64,000 nucleotides of DNA, from contig OX638346.1 of NCBI GenBank assembly GCA_951813515.1, positions 2,907,617 through 2,971,616 on the forward strand, given 5' to 3'. Both the position numbers and the translations under genes were made by a program. The DNA comes from an uncultured Pseudomonadales bacterium. Lineage in GTDB: Bacteria > Pseudomonadota > Gammaproteobacteria > Pseudomonadales > Azotimanducaceae. Under the pieces are notes generated by a model, which did no database searches, was not told where the DNA came from, and saw only the letters and a program-made list of their open reading frames with translations. Below are positions 23,056 to 32,495 of the stretch, piece after piece; position 1 is the first letter of the stretch; the number at the start of each line of letters is the position of its first letter.

Positions 23056-23612
23056 TGGAACGTCGGTGTTGCGGTCATCGTCGACCGCGGATCGATGGCC
23101 GTCCAGCGCTCGTGATCGCGCCACGCTCCCTCGATGTGCAGGAAGGACCGGGAAAAGCCCTCGCGCACGAAACCGCAGCGTTTCACCAGGTTGATGGAGC
23201 GCCGGTTGGCAGGCTGGATGTTCGCTTCGATGCGATGCAACCCAAGCTGGCGAAACGCGTAGCTCTTGACCAGTTCCAGGCCTTCCTGCATGTAGCCCTG
23301 ACCGGCATGCCGCGCCATCGCGTAGTAGCCAAGCGATGCGGAGAGGAACGATCCTCGGACAATATTGTTGAGGTTGATCACGCCGGTGATCTCGTCCGAG
23401 TCAAGGCGGCAGACAAGCAGCCCCTCGTGGTCGTCCCGCTGCGTGCGTCTCAGGTAATGCCGGAAGTCGCGGGCCGTGGTCGGTGCCGAGATCCATGGGC
23501 TCAGCAGTGACTGCCCCTCCGCGACGCGGTCGATCACTTCGCGCCGGTCGGAACTGCGGACCTTGCGCAGGTAGACGCGCGAGGCTGGACCCGTCTCAAG
23601 CATTCTCGTCAT
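23052..23612 (-). CDS. RimJ/RimL-type GNAT acetyltransferase
   Basis: 186 residues from the ATG 23612; a second in-frame ATG at 23603 is possible. GNAT features are present: EITGVINLNNIVRGSFLSASLGYYAM, acetyl-CoA loop ARHAGQGYMQEGLELVKSYAF, HRIEANIQPANRRSINLVKRCGFVREG. This matches the RimJ/RimL branch, which acetylates protein N-termini or small amines. The gene overlaps the small membrane protein gene upstream and the S9 peptidase gene downstream (ATGA at 23052-23055). In this operon it might acetylate a peptide, which is inference from company only. Confidence 0.85.
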   Translation of the reverse strand: MTRMLETGPASRVYLRKVRSSDRREVIDRVAEGQSLLSPWISAPTTARDFRHYLRRTQRDDHEGLLVCRLDSDEITGVINLNNIVRGSFLSASLGYYAMARHAGQGYMQEGLELVKSYAFRQLGLHRIEANIQPANRRSINLVKRCGFVREGFSRSFLHIEGAWRDHERWTAIDPRSTMTATPTFQ

Positions 23613-23835
23613 GCCCTGGCGCGGCGCGCCTGGTGTCGAGGAGGAATATCTCCCAGAGGGTGGTGGGAAGCATCGCGAGACCGAGCGCGAGGAAATGCAG
23701 TGGGTGCGGCTGGTAGTCATTGTCCACGAACCAGAACCCTTCCATGCTGAATCCGGTGTGCTGCCAGTAAGCGAGGCCGAATGAAGTCAGGGCGGCGGCC
23801 ACGCACAACAACGCAAATCGAAGCAGGTATCTCAT
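23596..23835 (-). CDS. Small two-helix membrane protein
   Basis: 79 residues from the ATG 23835, an ATGA overlap with the C39-like gene. Two membrane segments are evident (residues 4-24, LLRFALLCVAAALTSFGLAYW; 48-66, FLALGLAMLPTTLWEIFLL), with a charged, aromatic loop between them (FWFVDNDYQPHP) and a short soluble tail (DTRRAAPGHDENA). No family recognised. The translational coupling on both sides suggests it belongs to the operon's function, perhaps as a membrane anchor or immunity-type partner, but nothing shows that directly. Confidence 0.65.
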   Translation of the reverse strand: MRYLLRFALLCVAAALTSFGLAYWQHTGFSMEGFWFVDNDYQPHPLHFLALGLAMLPTTLWEIFLLDTRRAAPGHDENA

Positions 23836-24779
23836 GGCGGGGTCGCGAACAGGTAGCAGGCGCCGCGCGCGGCGAGCCACGCCTCGCGGAACTCGTTCGC
23901 GTCGTATTGCCGCGGCACATCGATGGCATCATCTGCGGCGGGATCGTTTACCACCACCCGATTATTCTGTATGCCGCGAACGATGACCAGATGCCCGTCG
24001 CTCGACGGTATGGCGCTGCCCGTGAGACCGCCCTCGGCGAATGCAATGCTCGCCGCCAGCGGATGTTGCCCCGCGACAGCGCGTTCGACCACGCTCCAGT
24101 CCACCGTCGTCTCGATTGCACCGATGGCGCCCCAGCGGCTGGCCGCCCAGAGATTCTGAGGCCACACGCCGTACAGGTCCGTCGCGCGATGGTAGGCGGC
24201 GATGACTAGTTCGTGGAATGCGTGATCGACCCCCAGGTGGTCCATCGCCATGGAAACACAGGTCGGCGAGCAGATTCGCGCGCGCAGTTCCTCCTGCGGC
24301 GCGTCCATCTGGCTCCTGGCCGGCATATCGAGCACTGGCGTATCCGTCGGTACACAGGCGTCGGCCACCATGCGGATGGGACGCACGCCGACGGCGACCA
24401 GGTAGTCGCGCGGTGGCGCGTGTGCGTCGACCCGCAGGCGCAAGCGGGCATTCGAGACGGCCCGTGAAGTTTCGAAACAGTCGATCCTGGCATGGAGCCC
24501 TGACGCGCCGTCGACATGGGCGCATTGACTCGCTGGCCGGCCGAAGCTCGCGCTGAAAGACGATGCGTCGCTGCAGTCCAGTGACCACCGATGGTCGGGG
24601 CTCTCCGGACTCGCAAAACTCGGTACGACGATGTGGCCGGCGGGTAACGCCGGCAGCGCTATTTCCGCCTGCGGGACGCCGTCGACGCGCCACTGCAGTT
24701 CTCCCGAGAAAGGGAGGGGATACCGCCAGTCTCGTCGCCTGGGCGCGAAGGCGACACGCCATGTCACATCGGCTGCCAT
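23832..24779 (-). CDS. C39-like cysteine peptidase
   Basis: 315 residues from the ATG 24779; in-frame upstream ATGs exist and the start is unsure. The N-terminal half (about 1-150) is beta-rich (VTWRVAFAPRRRDWRYPLPF, ALPAGHIVVPSFASPE) with no membrane helix. The C-terminal peptidase_C39_2-type domain has the catalytic cysteine in ICSPTCVSMAMDHLG (C170), histidine in DGHLVIVRG (about 262) and the following NDPAADD. Similar domains cut signal-like leader peptides or act in peptide metabolism. It opens the overlapping operon with a membrane protein, GNAT, S9 peptidase and ATP-grasp ligase. Homologous combinations of C39, GNAT and ATP-grasp exist in pseudomonads; their function is unknown. Confidence 0.75.
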   Translation of the reverse strand: MAADVTWRVAFAPRRRDWRYPLPFSGELQWRVDGVPQAEIALPALPAGHIVVPSFASPESPDHRWSLDCSDASSFSASFGRPASQCAHVDGASGLHARIDCFETSRAVSNARLRLRVDAHAPPRDYLVAVGVRPIRMVADACVPTDTPVLDMPARSQMDAPQEELRARICSPTCVSMAMDHLGVDHAFHELVIAAYHRATDLYGVWPQNLWAASRWGAIGAIETTVDWSVVERAVAGQHPLAASIAFAEGGLTGSAIPSSDGHLVIVRGIQNNRVVVNDPAADDAIDVPRQYDANEFREAWLAARGACYLFATPP

Positions 24780-24930
24780 ACCGGTAGAGCTTAACCCGCC
24801 GGTGGCAGCAGGGTCCGCGACCATCTTGGGACTTTGCGCGTGTGCGCGTGCCGGCCTGTCCATGCGGGTCAAGCCGGCGCTGCCGCCCATGGTGCCAGAC
24901 CAGCGGTGCCGCACTGCGTGCTCTTTGCGC

Positions 24931-25722
24931 TCACAGGACCACGTCCGGCAGCCGGAACGCGCGACGCGCGTTATCGGCGGTGATTTCTATCAGTTCTGCG
25001 ATCGGGGTTTTGCGAAGCGTGGCGAGTGCGTTCGCGACTTCGCCCAGGAATGCGGGTTCGTTGCGCCGGGAGCGGGGCCTCGGGCGCATCGTTCGTGGTA
25101 GCAGGAAGGGCGCGTCGGTCTCGATCAGCAGGCGGTCGCCGGGAATGCGAGGTGCCAACGTCCGCAGTTCTTCGCCCCGGCGCGGGTCGCAGATCCAGCC
25201 GGTGATGCCAATGTAATAGCCTGCGTCCAACCAGGTGTCGAGATCCTCGGCGGAACCGGTGAAGCAGTGGATCACGACCCGGTCGGCTTGCGCCCGGTTT
25301 TCTGCCAGCAGTCGGGCTGTCTCGCCCCCGGAGTCGCGGTCGTGGACGAACAGCGGCATGTCGAGTCGCCCCGCGAGTTGAATCTGCGCGGAAAACACGT
25401 CGCGCTGGGCGGCGGGAGGCGAAAAGTTGCGGTTGAAGTCAAGTCCCGCTTCTCCGATGGCGACGACCTCGGGCATGCGCGCGAGCGCCTCGATGTCCTC
25501 GACCCAGCCGGGGGAGACGGACTTGGCCTCGTGGGGGTGTACGCCAGCCGTGCTCCATAACCCTTGACGGGTTGCCGCAAGCTGCACGGCTGCGCGCGAC
25601 TCCGAAACGCTGGTTCCGGTAACGACGATGCCTTTGACCCCGGCGGACCTTGCTCGGGCAAGGACGTCGTCCCGGTCGGATTCGAACTGGCGGTGCGCCA
25701 GGTTGGCGCCGATATCGATCAC
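24931..25722 (-). CDS. tatD: TatD-family metal-dependent DNase
   Basis: 263 residues from a GTG at 25722 that overlaps the slt stop (GTGA). The start IDIGANLAHRQFESDRDDVL mirrors E. coli TatD (MFDIGVNLTSSQF), which lacks the HxH pair at the N-terminus. Other TatD motifs are complete: STAGVHPHEA, AIGEAGLDFNRN, LFVHDRDSGGE, VIHCFTGSAEDL, LLIETDAPFLLPR, RNEPAFL. E. coli TatD is a magnesium-dependent 3'-5' exonuclease. The gene follows slt and is separated by 151 bases from the C39-like gene, so it may not belong to the downstream operon. The long reading frame that continues upstream is antisense-type shadow over slt. Confidence 0.93.
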   Translation of the reverse strand: MIDIGANLAHRQFESDRDDVLARARSAGVKGIVVTGTSVSESRAAVQLAATRQGLWSTAGVHPHEAKSVSPGWVEDIEALARMPEVVAIGEAGLDFNRNFSPPAAQRDVFSAQIQLAGRLDMPLFVHDRDSGGETARLLAENRAQADRVVIHCFTGSAEDLDTWLDAGYYIGITGWICDPRRGEELRTLAPRIPGDRLLIETDAPFLLPRTMRPRPRSRRNEPAFLGEVANALATLRKTPIAELIEITADNARRAFRLPDVVL

Positions 25723-27608
25723 GGCACGAACTCCTCGTCGGGCCTCAGGAGGCGCGAGACCGAGTCGCCCAGGAGGTGGGCGTAGACGAGATCGAAGGCG
25801 AGAACGGCCTGGACATAGTCGCGGGTTTCGCTGATCGGGATCGCTTCGATCCAGGCGTCGGTCGGCATGTCGCGCCGCTCCTTGCGCCATGCGGCCGCGC
25901 GCGTCGGTCCGGCGTTGTACGCGGCAGCGACGAGCGCGCGGTGGCTGTCGTAGCGATCCATCAGATCGGCGAGGTGATGGGCACCAAGTTCGATGTTGGC
26001 GACCGGATCGAACAGGTCTCTTTGCGTGGGTTGATCGAGACGCGCCTTCGATGCCGTGTAGCGGGCGGTTGGGGGCATGAGCTGCATCAGGCCGACGGCG
26101 CCGGAAGGGGAGACCGCACGCGGGTTGAACGCGCTTTCCTTGCGCGTCACGGCCAGCAGCAGCGGCATGGGCAGATCCGTCTGGAAGGCGAGGCGCCGGT
26201 AGAGATGCAGGTACGGAGTCGGAAAACGCAGCGTGACGAGATCGATGAGTTCGGGTCGGTTGGCGCCGTAGATCGCCTGGTTGGTCCAGCCGACATCGGC
26301 GGCCAGTTCGATCAGCGCACCCTGGTCGGCAGCGTTGAACCTGTCGAACATCCAGTTCCACTCCCGGCGGGCATTTACCAGGTCGCCGACGGCATAGAGT
26401 TCCAGCATGCGTTTCACCGCGGGATGGTCGGGACGACTCGCCGGCGCTGCGGCCCTCGCGTTGAGGGACGGTGCAACCCCGATTCTCTGGGCTGCGAGAA
26501 AACCATAGTAGGAGCGGTGTCGTGCCACTTCTTTCAGCGAGGCTACGCCCCTCGGGGAGTCGTCGTCGACGGCCAGCAGCGCCCTGCCGAGCCAGTAGCG
26601 CCACTGGCGCGTATCGCGTTCTGCTTCGGGCATCGCCTCGATCCAGCGCACCGCATCTGACCAGCGCAGGTGGACGACGCTCGCCAGCGCCATGTCCCGG
26701 ACGAAGGTTGCGGACCCCTGTGCTCGGGGTTCGTCAAGGTGCTCGCCGACGGTTTCGCCCGCCATCGCGAGCGCGGCGGTCAGCCGCTCCTCGATGAAGG
26801 CGCGCGTGGCATCCGGCATGCTGCGGCCCTTGAGCGTCCGCCACTGCTTGGCCGCGTCAACGGCGTTCTGCCCGGCATAGCGGGCCAGCGCGTGGCCCAG
26901 CGCCTGTGCGCCGTAGGCAGTATCCGGGAACCGGGAGTGTCGCCTCACGTTGCCTGGCCGCACGTGACTGTCATACAGGGCGCGCGCGGCGCTGGCGCGA
27001 GCACCGGTGAAACGTCCGAGCAGATAGCGCGCGAGGCTGCGCTCGTTGCCGTTCAGGGCGAGGCGCAGGCGTTCCCAGGTCATGTCGTCGGTCAACCCGC
27101 CCTGGGCCATCCACACCGCGAACAACGGGTCGCATTCCTTCGGTTGCGAGACGCCCACGACCCAGAGTTCCGGCACGAGGCGCAATGCCGCCTCTCTCTC
27201 CCCCGTGCGGTAGAGCGATCGCGCATGGAAGCATCTGCCGTCGGCGCGCTCCATGGGCTCGTAGTGGTCACGGTATGTCTGCCACCGTCCGCGCCGCGCC
27301 TGCGCGATCAGCCAGGTTTCAAACAGGCGATCGCCGAGATGCGTATCACCCAGGGATGTCCTGAGCGCCGTTGCCTGGCTCGGGGACATGCCATTGACCC
27401 GCCGGCGGGCATCGAAATACACGAGGTAGGGGTGTAGCGGATAGTCGGTGAGCGCGGACAGGGCGCTGCGGAACTCGCCGCTGTGGCCGTTTTCGATCGC
27501 CGAGATCGCGCGCTTGTATTCGGTTCGAAGCTGATAGATGTCGGCGTGGGCGGTCCCCCCGGGGGTCGCGATGATTGCCAGGAGCACGGTCGCTATCCCG
27601 AGGCGCAT
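25719..27608 (-). CDS. slt: Soluble lytic murein transglycosylase
   Basis: 629 residues from the ATG 27608 (a TTG at 27665 is the alternative), with a signal peptide ending GGTAHA. The N-terminal two thirds are the alpha-helical superhelix (U/L domains) of Slt70-type enzymes; the C-terminal SLT domain has the catalytic glutamate in AVTRKESAFNPRAVSPSGAVGLMQLMP (about residue 493) and the AYNAGPTRAAAW signature. It cleaves peptidoglycan in the periplasm, making 1,6-anhydro ends. Length fits the E. coli enzyme (about 645). It is followed by tatD in a GTGA overlap and preceded by uspA. Confidence 0.92.
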   Translation of the reverse strand: MRLGIATVLLAIIATPGGTAHADIYQLRTEYKRAISAIENGHSGEFRSALSALTDYPLHPYLVYFDARRRVNGMSPSQATALRTSLGDTHLGDRLFETWLIAQARRGRWQTYRDHYEPMERADGRCFHARSLYRTGEREAALRLVPELWVVGVSQPKECDPLFAVWMAQGGLTDDMTWERLRLALNGNERSLARYLLGRFTGARASAARALYDSHVRPGNVRRHSRFPDTAYGAQALGHALARYAGQNAVDAAKQWRTLKGRSMPDATRAFIEERLTAALAMAGETVGEHLDEPRAQGSATFVRDMALASVVHLRWSDAVRWIEAMPEAERDTRQWRYWLGRALLAVDDDSPRGVASLKEVARHRSYYGFLAAQRIGVAPSLNARAAAPASRPDHPAVKRMLELYAVGDLVNARREWNWMFDRFNAADQGALIELAADVGWTNQAIYGANRPELIDLVTLRFPTPYLHLYRRLAFQTDLPMPLLLAVTRKESAFNPRAVSPSGAVGLMQLMPPTARYTASKARLDQPTQRDLFDPVANIELGAHHLADLMDRYDSHRALVAAAYNAGPTRAAAWRKERRDMPTDAWIEAIPISETRDYVQAVLAFDLVYAHLLGDSVSRLLRPDEEFVP

Positions 27609-27670
27609 GGCATTCGAAAACTGTCGCGCCTTTGGCGGCGCGACCACGGTTGGCTGGAAAAGCAAGGTCG

Positions 27671-28126
27671 TCAGTCGGCGCGGCGGTGCGCCCCCGGTCC
27701 AACACGAACGGCCAGGACATCGCAGGAAGCGCCGTGCAACACGCCGTTCGCTGTCGATCCGAGCAGCAGTGCGAGACCATGCCGACCGTGGCTCCCGACG
27801 ATGATCGCATCGATGTCGGCGGCCGTGGCGATGCGGTGTATTTCGGTTTCCGGTCGTCCAAAAATCAGGTACCGGTGCGCTTCCAGCACACCGGCACCCT
27901 CGCAGAACTCGTCGAGACTCGATTTCGCCTGCTCCTGAATCTGGTCCTGGACGGAAGACAGGTCCATGGGAATATCGCCGCCGTATACCAGACTCAAAGG
28001 TTCGACCACATGGACCACGTGCAGTTCCGCGTCAAACAGACGCGCCAACTGGATCGCCCGCTCACCCACGATGTTCGACTCGTCGGCGAGATCGACGGCA
28101 AGCAGAATACGCTTGTATTCACCCAT
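27671..28126 (-). CDS. uspA: Universal stress protein (UspA family)
   Basis: 151 residues. The N-terminal strand IKRILLAVDLADES-type start (YKRILLAVDLADES) and the ATP-loop GSHGRHGLALLLGSTANGVLH (G-2x-G-9x-G-S/T) fit the UspFG-like ATP-binding Usp branch. The fold is a Rossmann-like dimer in the cytoplasm, induced by many stresses in other bacteria. The gene is divergent from the small membrane protein gene at 28227, with 100 bases between starts, and is upstream of slt by 62 bases. Confidence 0.93.
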   Translation of the reverse strand: MGEYKRILLAVDLADESNIVGERAIQLARLFDAELHVVHVVEPLSLVYGGDIPMDLSSVQDQIQEQAKSSLDEFCEGAGVLEAHRYLIFGRPETEIHRIATAADIDAIIVGSHGRHGLALLLGSTANGVLHGASCDVLAVRVGPGAHRRAD

Positions 28127-28226
28127 TCGATTGCCTTACGACGCGGTTGCGGCGACGATACAACACAATGATTCGGGTTGCATCGAATAAGCGTCGACGT
28201 GCCGCATGGGTCGGAGCGGGCACGGC

Positions 28227-28787
28227 ATGACGTGGCTGATCGTCGGCGGACTCTTGATCCTGGCGTTCGCGCCGGTGCTGTGGTTGATGCCGACAAAGCG
28301 TGATCGGCAGCTCGTCAAGCTCAGGGAACAGGCGCGACGCGAAGGATTGACGGTCGAAGTCACCGCATTGCCCAAAACCGGAGCGCGGGCCGAGGAACGC
28401 GTTGGCGCCGATGGGGTTGCGCGCGATGTGACCCAGGCGTGCAGCGCCTACCTGTTGCCGGCACCGAAACCCTGGCGGCAGGCGCCGCGCTGGTTCCTGT
28501 TGCGCGACGCGGCCGGGCCTGCGCCGCTCAAGGGGTGGGCGGCGCATCCGGAGGTGCCGCTTCCTGAAATCGGCGCCGACTATTGGCGCGCGGTTGCCGG
28601 GGCGGTCGCTGGACTCGAAGATCACTGCCTGGCGATAGAGGTCAACGACGGCACTGCCAGTTGGTATTGGCTCGAGAATCCGCGGGGGCGTGAGGCGACC
28701 GAGCTTGTGGGCGGAATCGCAGAACGGCTGCGTGCTTTGGGGTTGCTGCAGGCCCGATTCGGGCATTCCAGCGACCTGGATCGGTGA
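28227..28787 (+). CDS. Conserved hypothetical protein with N-terminal membrane helix
   Basis: 186 residues from the ATG at 28227, preceded by GGAGCGG. Residues 2-20 (TWLIVGGLLILAFAPVLWLM) form a membrane anchor, and the rest is a soluble domain with no recognised family (LKGWAAHPEVPLPEIGADYWRAVAGAVAGLEDHC). The gene sits before topA. In Pseudomonas a conserved hypothetical of similar size and position also precedes topA and lexA, suggesting an old, conserved neighbourhood; that comparison is from memory and should be checked. Function unknown. Confidence 0.7.
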   Translation: MTWLIVGGLLILAFAPVLWLMPTKRDRQLVKLREQARREGLTVEVTALPKTGARAEERVGADGVARDVTQACSAYLLPAPKPWRQAPRWFLLRDAAGPAPLKGWAAHPEVPLPEIGADYWRAVAGAVAGLEDHCLAIEVNDGTASWYWLENPRGREATELVGGIAERLRALGLLQARFGHSSDLDR

Positions 28788-28928
28788 GCCGCATTATTGG
28801 CGCGGCGGGAACCTCATGGTTGACAGGCACTCAAACCAATATCTATAAGTGCCCGCAACCGGTGTCCTGTAGAGTGACCATGTTCGTCGCTCGCGGCACA
28901 ATCGGCATTAGAGGGGAGTAGGAATTCG

Positions 28929-31643
28929 ATGGCGCAATCGCTGGTCATCGTCGAGTCTCCGGCCAAGGCCCGGACCATCAATCGCTATCTCGGCCGGGAC
29001 TATGTCGTCAAGTCGAGCGTGGGACACGTTCGCGATCTTCCCGTGGGCGGCAAGCGTGCGGATGCCGCTGAACGCACGCGTGAAGCGGCGAAGACGCGCA
29101 AGCTGCCGCCGCAGGAAAGGGCCGAGTACAAGGCCAGGCGCGCCCGCGCCCAGCTTGTTCGGCGCATGGGGATCGACCCGGACAACGGTTGGCAGGCGGA
29201 ATACGAAACCCTGCCCGGCAAGGAGAAGGTGGTCGCAGAACTGCGCAAGTTCGCGCATCGCGCTGACCACGTTTACCTCGCGACCGACCTCGATCGGGAA
29301 GGCGAAGCCATCGCCTGGCACCTGCAGGAACTGATCGGCGGCGACCCCGAGAGGTTCCATCGGGTGGTCTTCAACGAGATCACCAAATCGGCGATAGAGG
29401 AGGCCTTCCGGCAACCGGGGAAAATCGACGAGAATCGCGTCAACGCGCAGCAAGCCCGCCGTTTCCTCGATCGCGTCGTCGGTTTCGAGCTATCGCCGCT
29501 GCTCTGGGCCAAGGTGGCCAGAAGCCTGTCGGCTGGCCGGGTGCAGTCGGTGGCTGTGCGCCTCCTGGTGGAGCGCGAGCGGGACATCCGTGCGTTCACG
29601 CCGGAAGAGTATTGGGAAGGGTTCGCGGATCTCGCCAGAACGGAAGAGGGCCCTGGCCATCGGTTCAACGTCGCGAGAGACCGAGGCAAGCGCTTTCGGC
29701 CGGCCGAGGGAGAGTCTGCCAACGAAGCCCTTGGACGATTGCGACGGGCGGCGTTCGCGGTTGCGAAACGCGAGGACAGAGCGACGCGGGCAAGGCCCAA
29801 CCCGCCGTTCATCACTTCCACTTTGCAACAGGCTGCGGCGACGCGTCTCGGCTTCTCGGTACGCAGGACCATGACCGTGGCGCAGCGACTGTACGAGGCG
29901 GGGCACATCACCTATATGCGTACGGACTCGATGAACCTGTCCGCGGACGCGGTCGCCGGCGCGCGAGGGTACATCGGCCGGGAGTTTGGCCAGCCTTACC
30001 TGCCCGACAGACCGGCGGCGTATCGGAGCAGGTCGACCGCGCAGGAAGCGCACGAGGCGATTCGACCGACCACCGTCGAGTCCGGCCCGTCGGGTCCGAC
30101 CTCCCTGTCGCGGGAGGAGCAGCGCCTGTACGACCTCATCTGGCGGCAATTCGTCGCATGCCAGATGACCCATGCGCAATACACATCCACGACAGTTACG
30201 GTGAGCGCCGGCGATTTCGAGTTGAGCACCCGTGGCCGCATCGTGAAGTTCGATGGCTTCACGCGGGTCCTGGCGCCCGTCTCGCGCCGAGACGAGGACC
30301 GACCCCTGCCGGACTACGCGGAAGGGGAGGTCCTGAAACTTGTCGATGCGAGCGTGGTGCAGCATTTCACGAAGCCGCCGCCCCGGTACAGCGAAGCGAG
30401 CCTGGTGCGCGAACTGGAGCGTCGGGGTATCGGTCGGCCTTCCACCTATGCGTCGATCATTTCGACCATTCAGGATCGCGGTTACGTCACGCTCAAGGAC
30501 CGTCGATTCCACGTCGAGAAGATTGGTGAACTCGTCACGGACCGGTTGGTCGAGAACTTCAGCGACCTGATGGACTACTCGTTCACCGCCGGCATGGAGC
30601 AGGAACTGGACCAGGTCGCTGGCGGCGAGAGGGCCTGGCACGCGGTCCTGGACAGCTTCTACGGCGACTTCAGCCAGAAACTTGTCCGCGCGGGAAGCAC
30701 CGAGGGCGGCATGCGCGCCAACGTTCCCACGAACACGGACATTCCCTGCGACAGGTGCGGACGGCCCATGCAGGTCCGTACGGCGAGCACCGGCGTATTC
30801 CTCGGCTGCTCGGGGTATCGCGCGCCGGCCAAGGAGCGCTGCACGAACACGATCGATCTCATGCCGGATGACGAGGCGGTGGGGGGCTCACCCCCTGCAA
30901 AAGAGACCGCCCACGAGGATGACGAGCGCGAATCCAGGATTCTTCGGTCAAAACGCAGGTGTCGTGTCTGCAACACCGTGATGGACGCCTTCCTGATCGA
31001 CGCCGAACGCAAGCTGCATGTCTGTGGCAGGAATCCCGACTGCGACGGATTCGAACTGGAGCGCGGCGAGTTCAAGGTGCCGGGCTACGAGGGACCGGTC
31101 GTCGAGTGCGAAAAGTGCGGCGGTGAGATGCAGCTCAAGTCCGGTCGCTTCGGCAAGTATTTCGGCTGCACCAACGCATCGTGCAGCAACACCCGCAAGC
31201 TGTTGCGGAACGGTCAACCGGCACCGCCGAGGGCCGACCCCGTGCCGATGCCGGAACTCCGATGCCGGAACGTCGACGATCACTACGTGCTGCGCGATGG
31301 CGCGGCGGGGATCTTCCTGGCCGCGAGCGGATTCCCGCGCAACCGGGAGACGCGCGCTCCGCTGGTGTCGGAACTGAAGCCTCACGCGAACGAACTGGAT
31401 CCGAAGTTTGCATATTTGCTCGAGGCGCCGGAGAAGGACCCCGATGGCAATCCCGCCATGATCAAGTTCGCCCGCAAGACCCGGCAGCAGTTCGTGGCCT
31501 CGGAGAAGGACGGCAAACCCACTTCGTGGCGCGCGTTCTATCGGGATGGGCGATGGGAACAGGCCAAGCCGGCGACCGGCACGAAGAGAACGCGGCGGAC
31601 GCGAAAGACTACGCAGGGAAGATCAGGACGTGGTCGGCAATAG
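28929..31643 (+). CDS. topA: DNA topoisomerase I
   Basis: 904 residues; start ATG 28929 preceded by GGGGAGTAGG. Type IA enzyme that relaxes negative supercoils. TOPRIM domain at the N-terminus ([12 protein letters not shown] with the glutamate; [17 protein letters not shown] with the DxDxE motif). The active-site tyrosine is in [13 protein letters not shown] (Y329). The C-terminal third has three zinc-ribbon units with four cysteines each (around [20 protein letters not shown] and [21 protein letters not shown]), as in gammaproteobacterial TopA. A basic tail ([19 protein letters not shown]) ends the protein. It is convergent with lexA, with 59 bases between stops. Confidence 0.96.
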   Translation: MAQSLVIVESPAKARTINRYLGRDYVVKSSVGHVRDLPVGGKRADAAERTREAAKTRKLPPQERAEYKARRARAQLVRRMGIDPDNGWQAEYETLPGKEKVVAELRKFAHRADHVYLATDLDREGEAIAWHLQELIGGDPERFHRVVFNEITKSAIEEAFRQPGKIDENRVNAQQARRFLDRVVGFELSPLLWAKVARSLSAGRVQSVAVRLLVERERDIRAFTPEEYWEGFADLARTEEGPGHRFNVARDRGKRFRPAEGESANEALGRLRRAAFAVAKREDRATRARPNPPFITSTLQQAAATRLGFSVRRTMTVAQRLYEAGHITYMRTDSMNLSADAVAGARGYIGREFGQPYLPDRPAAYRSRSTAQEAHEAIRPTTVESGPSGPTSLSREEQRLYDLIWRQFVACQMTHAQYTSTTVTVSAGDFELSTRGRIVKFDGFTRVLAPVSRRDEDRPLPDYAEGEVLKLVDASVVQHFTKPPPRYSEASLVRELERRGIGRPSTYASIISTIQDRGYVTLKDRRFHVEKIGELVTDRLVENFSDLMDYSFTAGMEQELDQVAGGERAWHAVLDSFYGDFSQKLVRAGSTEGGMRANVPTNTDIPCDRCGRPMQVRTASTGVFLGCSGYRAPAKERCTNTIDLMPDDEAVGGSPPAKETAHEDDERESRILRSKRRCRVCNTVMDAFLIDAERKLHVCGRNPDCDGFELERGEFKVPGYEGPVVECEKCGGEMQLKSGRFGKYFGCTNASCSNTRKLLRNGQPAPPRADPVPMPELRCRNVDDHYVLRDGAAGIFLAASGFPRNRETRAPLVSELKPHANELDPKFAYLLEAPEKDPDGNPAMIKFARKTRQQFVASEKDGKPTSWRAFYRDGRWEQAKPATGTKRTRRTRKTTQGRSGRGRQ

Positions 31644-31702
31644 CGCCTCGCCGCCAGGCCCGAGCATGTTTCGGCGATCCGGCGAGTGCCCGGCCAGGTG
31701 CC

Positions 31703-32299
31703 TCAATTCCGTCGTATCACCCCTACGCTCAGTCCCTCGATGACGAGTTCCTGTCGCCTGAGGTTGACCTCGATCGGATCGTAGTCGTCGTTTTCCGGTA
31801 GAAGCAGCACCTGGTCGGGACGGGTACGTTGCAGTCGTTTCACAGTGACCTCATCCTCGATGCGGGCAACCACGATCTGTCCACTGCGCGCTTCAAAGGT
31901 CTTGTGCACGGCGAGCAGGTCGCCGTCCAGGATGCCGGCGCCGACCATGCTGTCGCCTTGAACCCGCAGAAGGAAATCCGCCGGGGGACTGAAGAACGAC
32001 GGCGGGACATCGCAGGTATCCTCGATGTGTTCCACCGCAAGCAGGGGACTGCCGGCAGCGACCCGGCCGATGATCGGCAGTCCGTTACCGCCCGGCAGAC
32101 GAATACCCCGGGACGTACCGGGAATCACCTCGATGGCGCCCTTGCGCGCGAGCGCCTTGAGGTGCTCTTCCGCGGCGTTTGCGGATCTGAATCCCAATTC
32201 CGCAGCTATGTCGGCGCGGGTGGGCGGGTATCCCGACTCGGCAATGTGTGACTTGATCACGTCGAGAACCTCGGCCTGGCGACGCGTAAGACTCTGCAT
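31703..32299 (-). CDS. lexA: LexA repressor
   Basis: 198 residues. The winged HTH (residues 1-65, [29 protein letters not shown]) binds SOS boxes. The self-cleavage site is Ala82-Gly83 ([13 protein letters not shown]), with catalytic Ser117 ([10 protein letters not shown]) and Lys154 (VTVKRL). RecA filaments trigger the cleavage after DNA damage. Its own promoter region holds a perfect LexA box (32394-32409), so it is autoregulated. It lies next to topA as in Pseudomonas, but no sulA-like gene follows; the upstream neighbour on the other strand is an MscS channel. Confidence 0.97.
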   Translation of the reverse strand: MQSLTRRQAEVLDVIKSHIAESGYPPTRADIAAELGFRSANAAEEHLKALARKGAIEVIPGTSRGIRLPGGNGLPIIGRVAAGSPLLAVEHIEDTCDVPPSFFSPPADFLLRVQGDSMVGAGILDGDLLAVHKTFEARSGQIVVARIEDEVTVKRLQRTRPDQVLLLPENDDYDPIEVNLRRQELVIEGLSVGVIRRN

Positions 32300-32393
32300 G
32301 GGGCGCTCCTGTTTGCGTTCAATCTGTTGCGTTCAATCGTTGCGTTATCGTCGACGGCCTCCGGCGCTCTCAAGGTCCCGCGCCGAAGCGTCG

Positions 32394-32409
32394 CTGTGAT
32401 TATATACAG
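32394..32409. promoter_or_regulatory. LexA box (SOS operator)
   Basis: CTGTGATTATATACAG is a perfect CTGT-N8-ACAG site, 95-110 bases upstream of the lexA start, flanked by AT-rich sequence (TATATACAGTATTGG). It also lies 86-101 bases upstream of the divergent MscS gene and could in principle affect both. Confidence 0.9.
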
Positions 32410-32495
32410 TATTGGCTTGCTTTCCACCCGTGCACTTGACTTGATCCACCGACATTGCGCAACGTTTGTCGTCCCTGTTCCAGAGAATGTGAACG

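Noticed and set aside
21430..23115. 561-codon open frame on the + strand
   Set aside because: It is antisense to the S9 peptidase, has no ribosome site and an arginine/glycine/valine composition typical of high-GC shadow frames.
25723..26604. Longer version of TatD
   Set aside because: The extension is a shadow of slt; the GTG at 25722 aligns with the TatD start.
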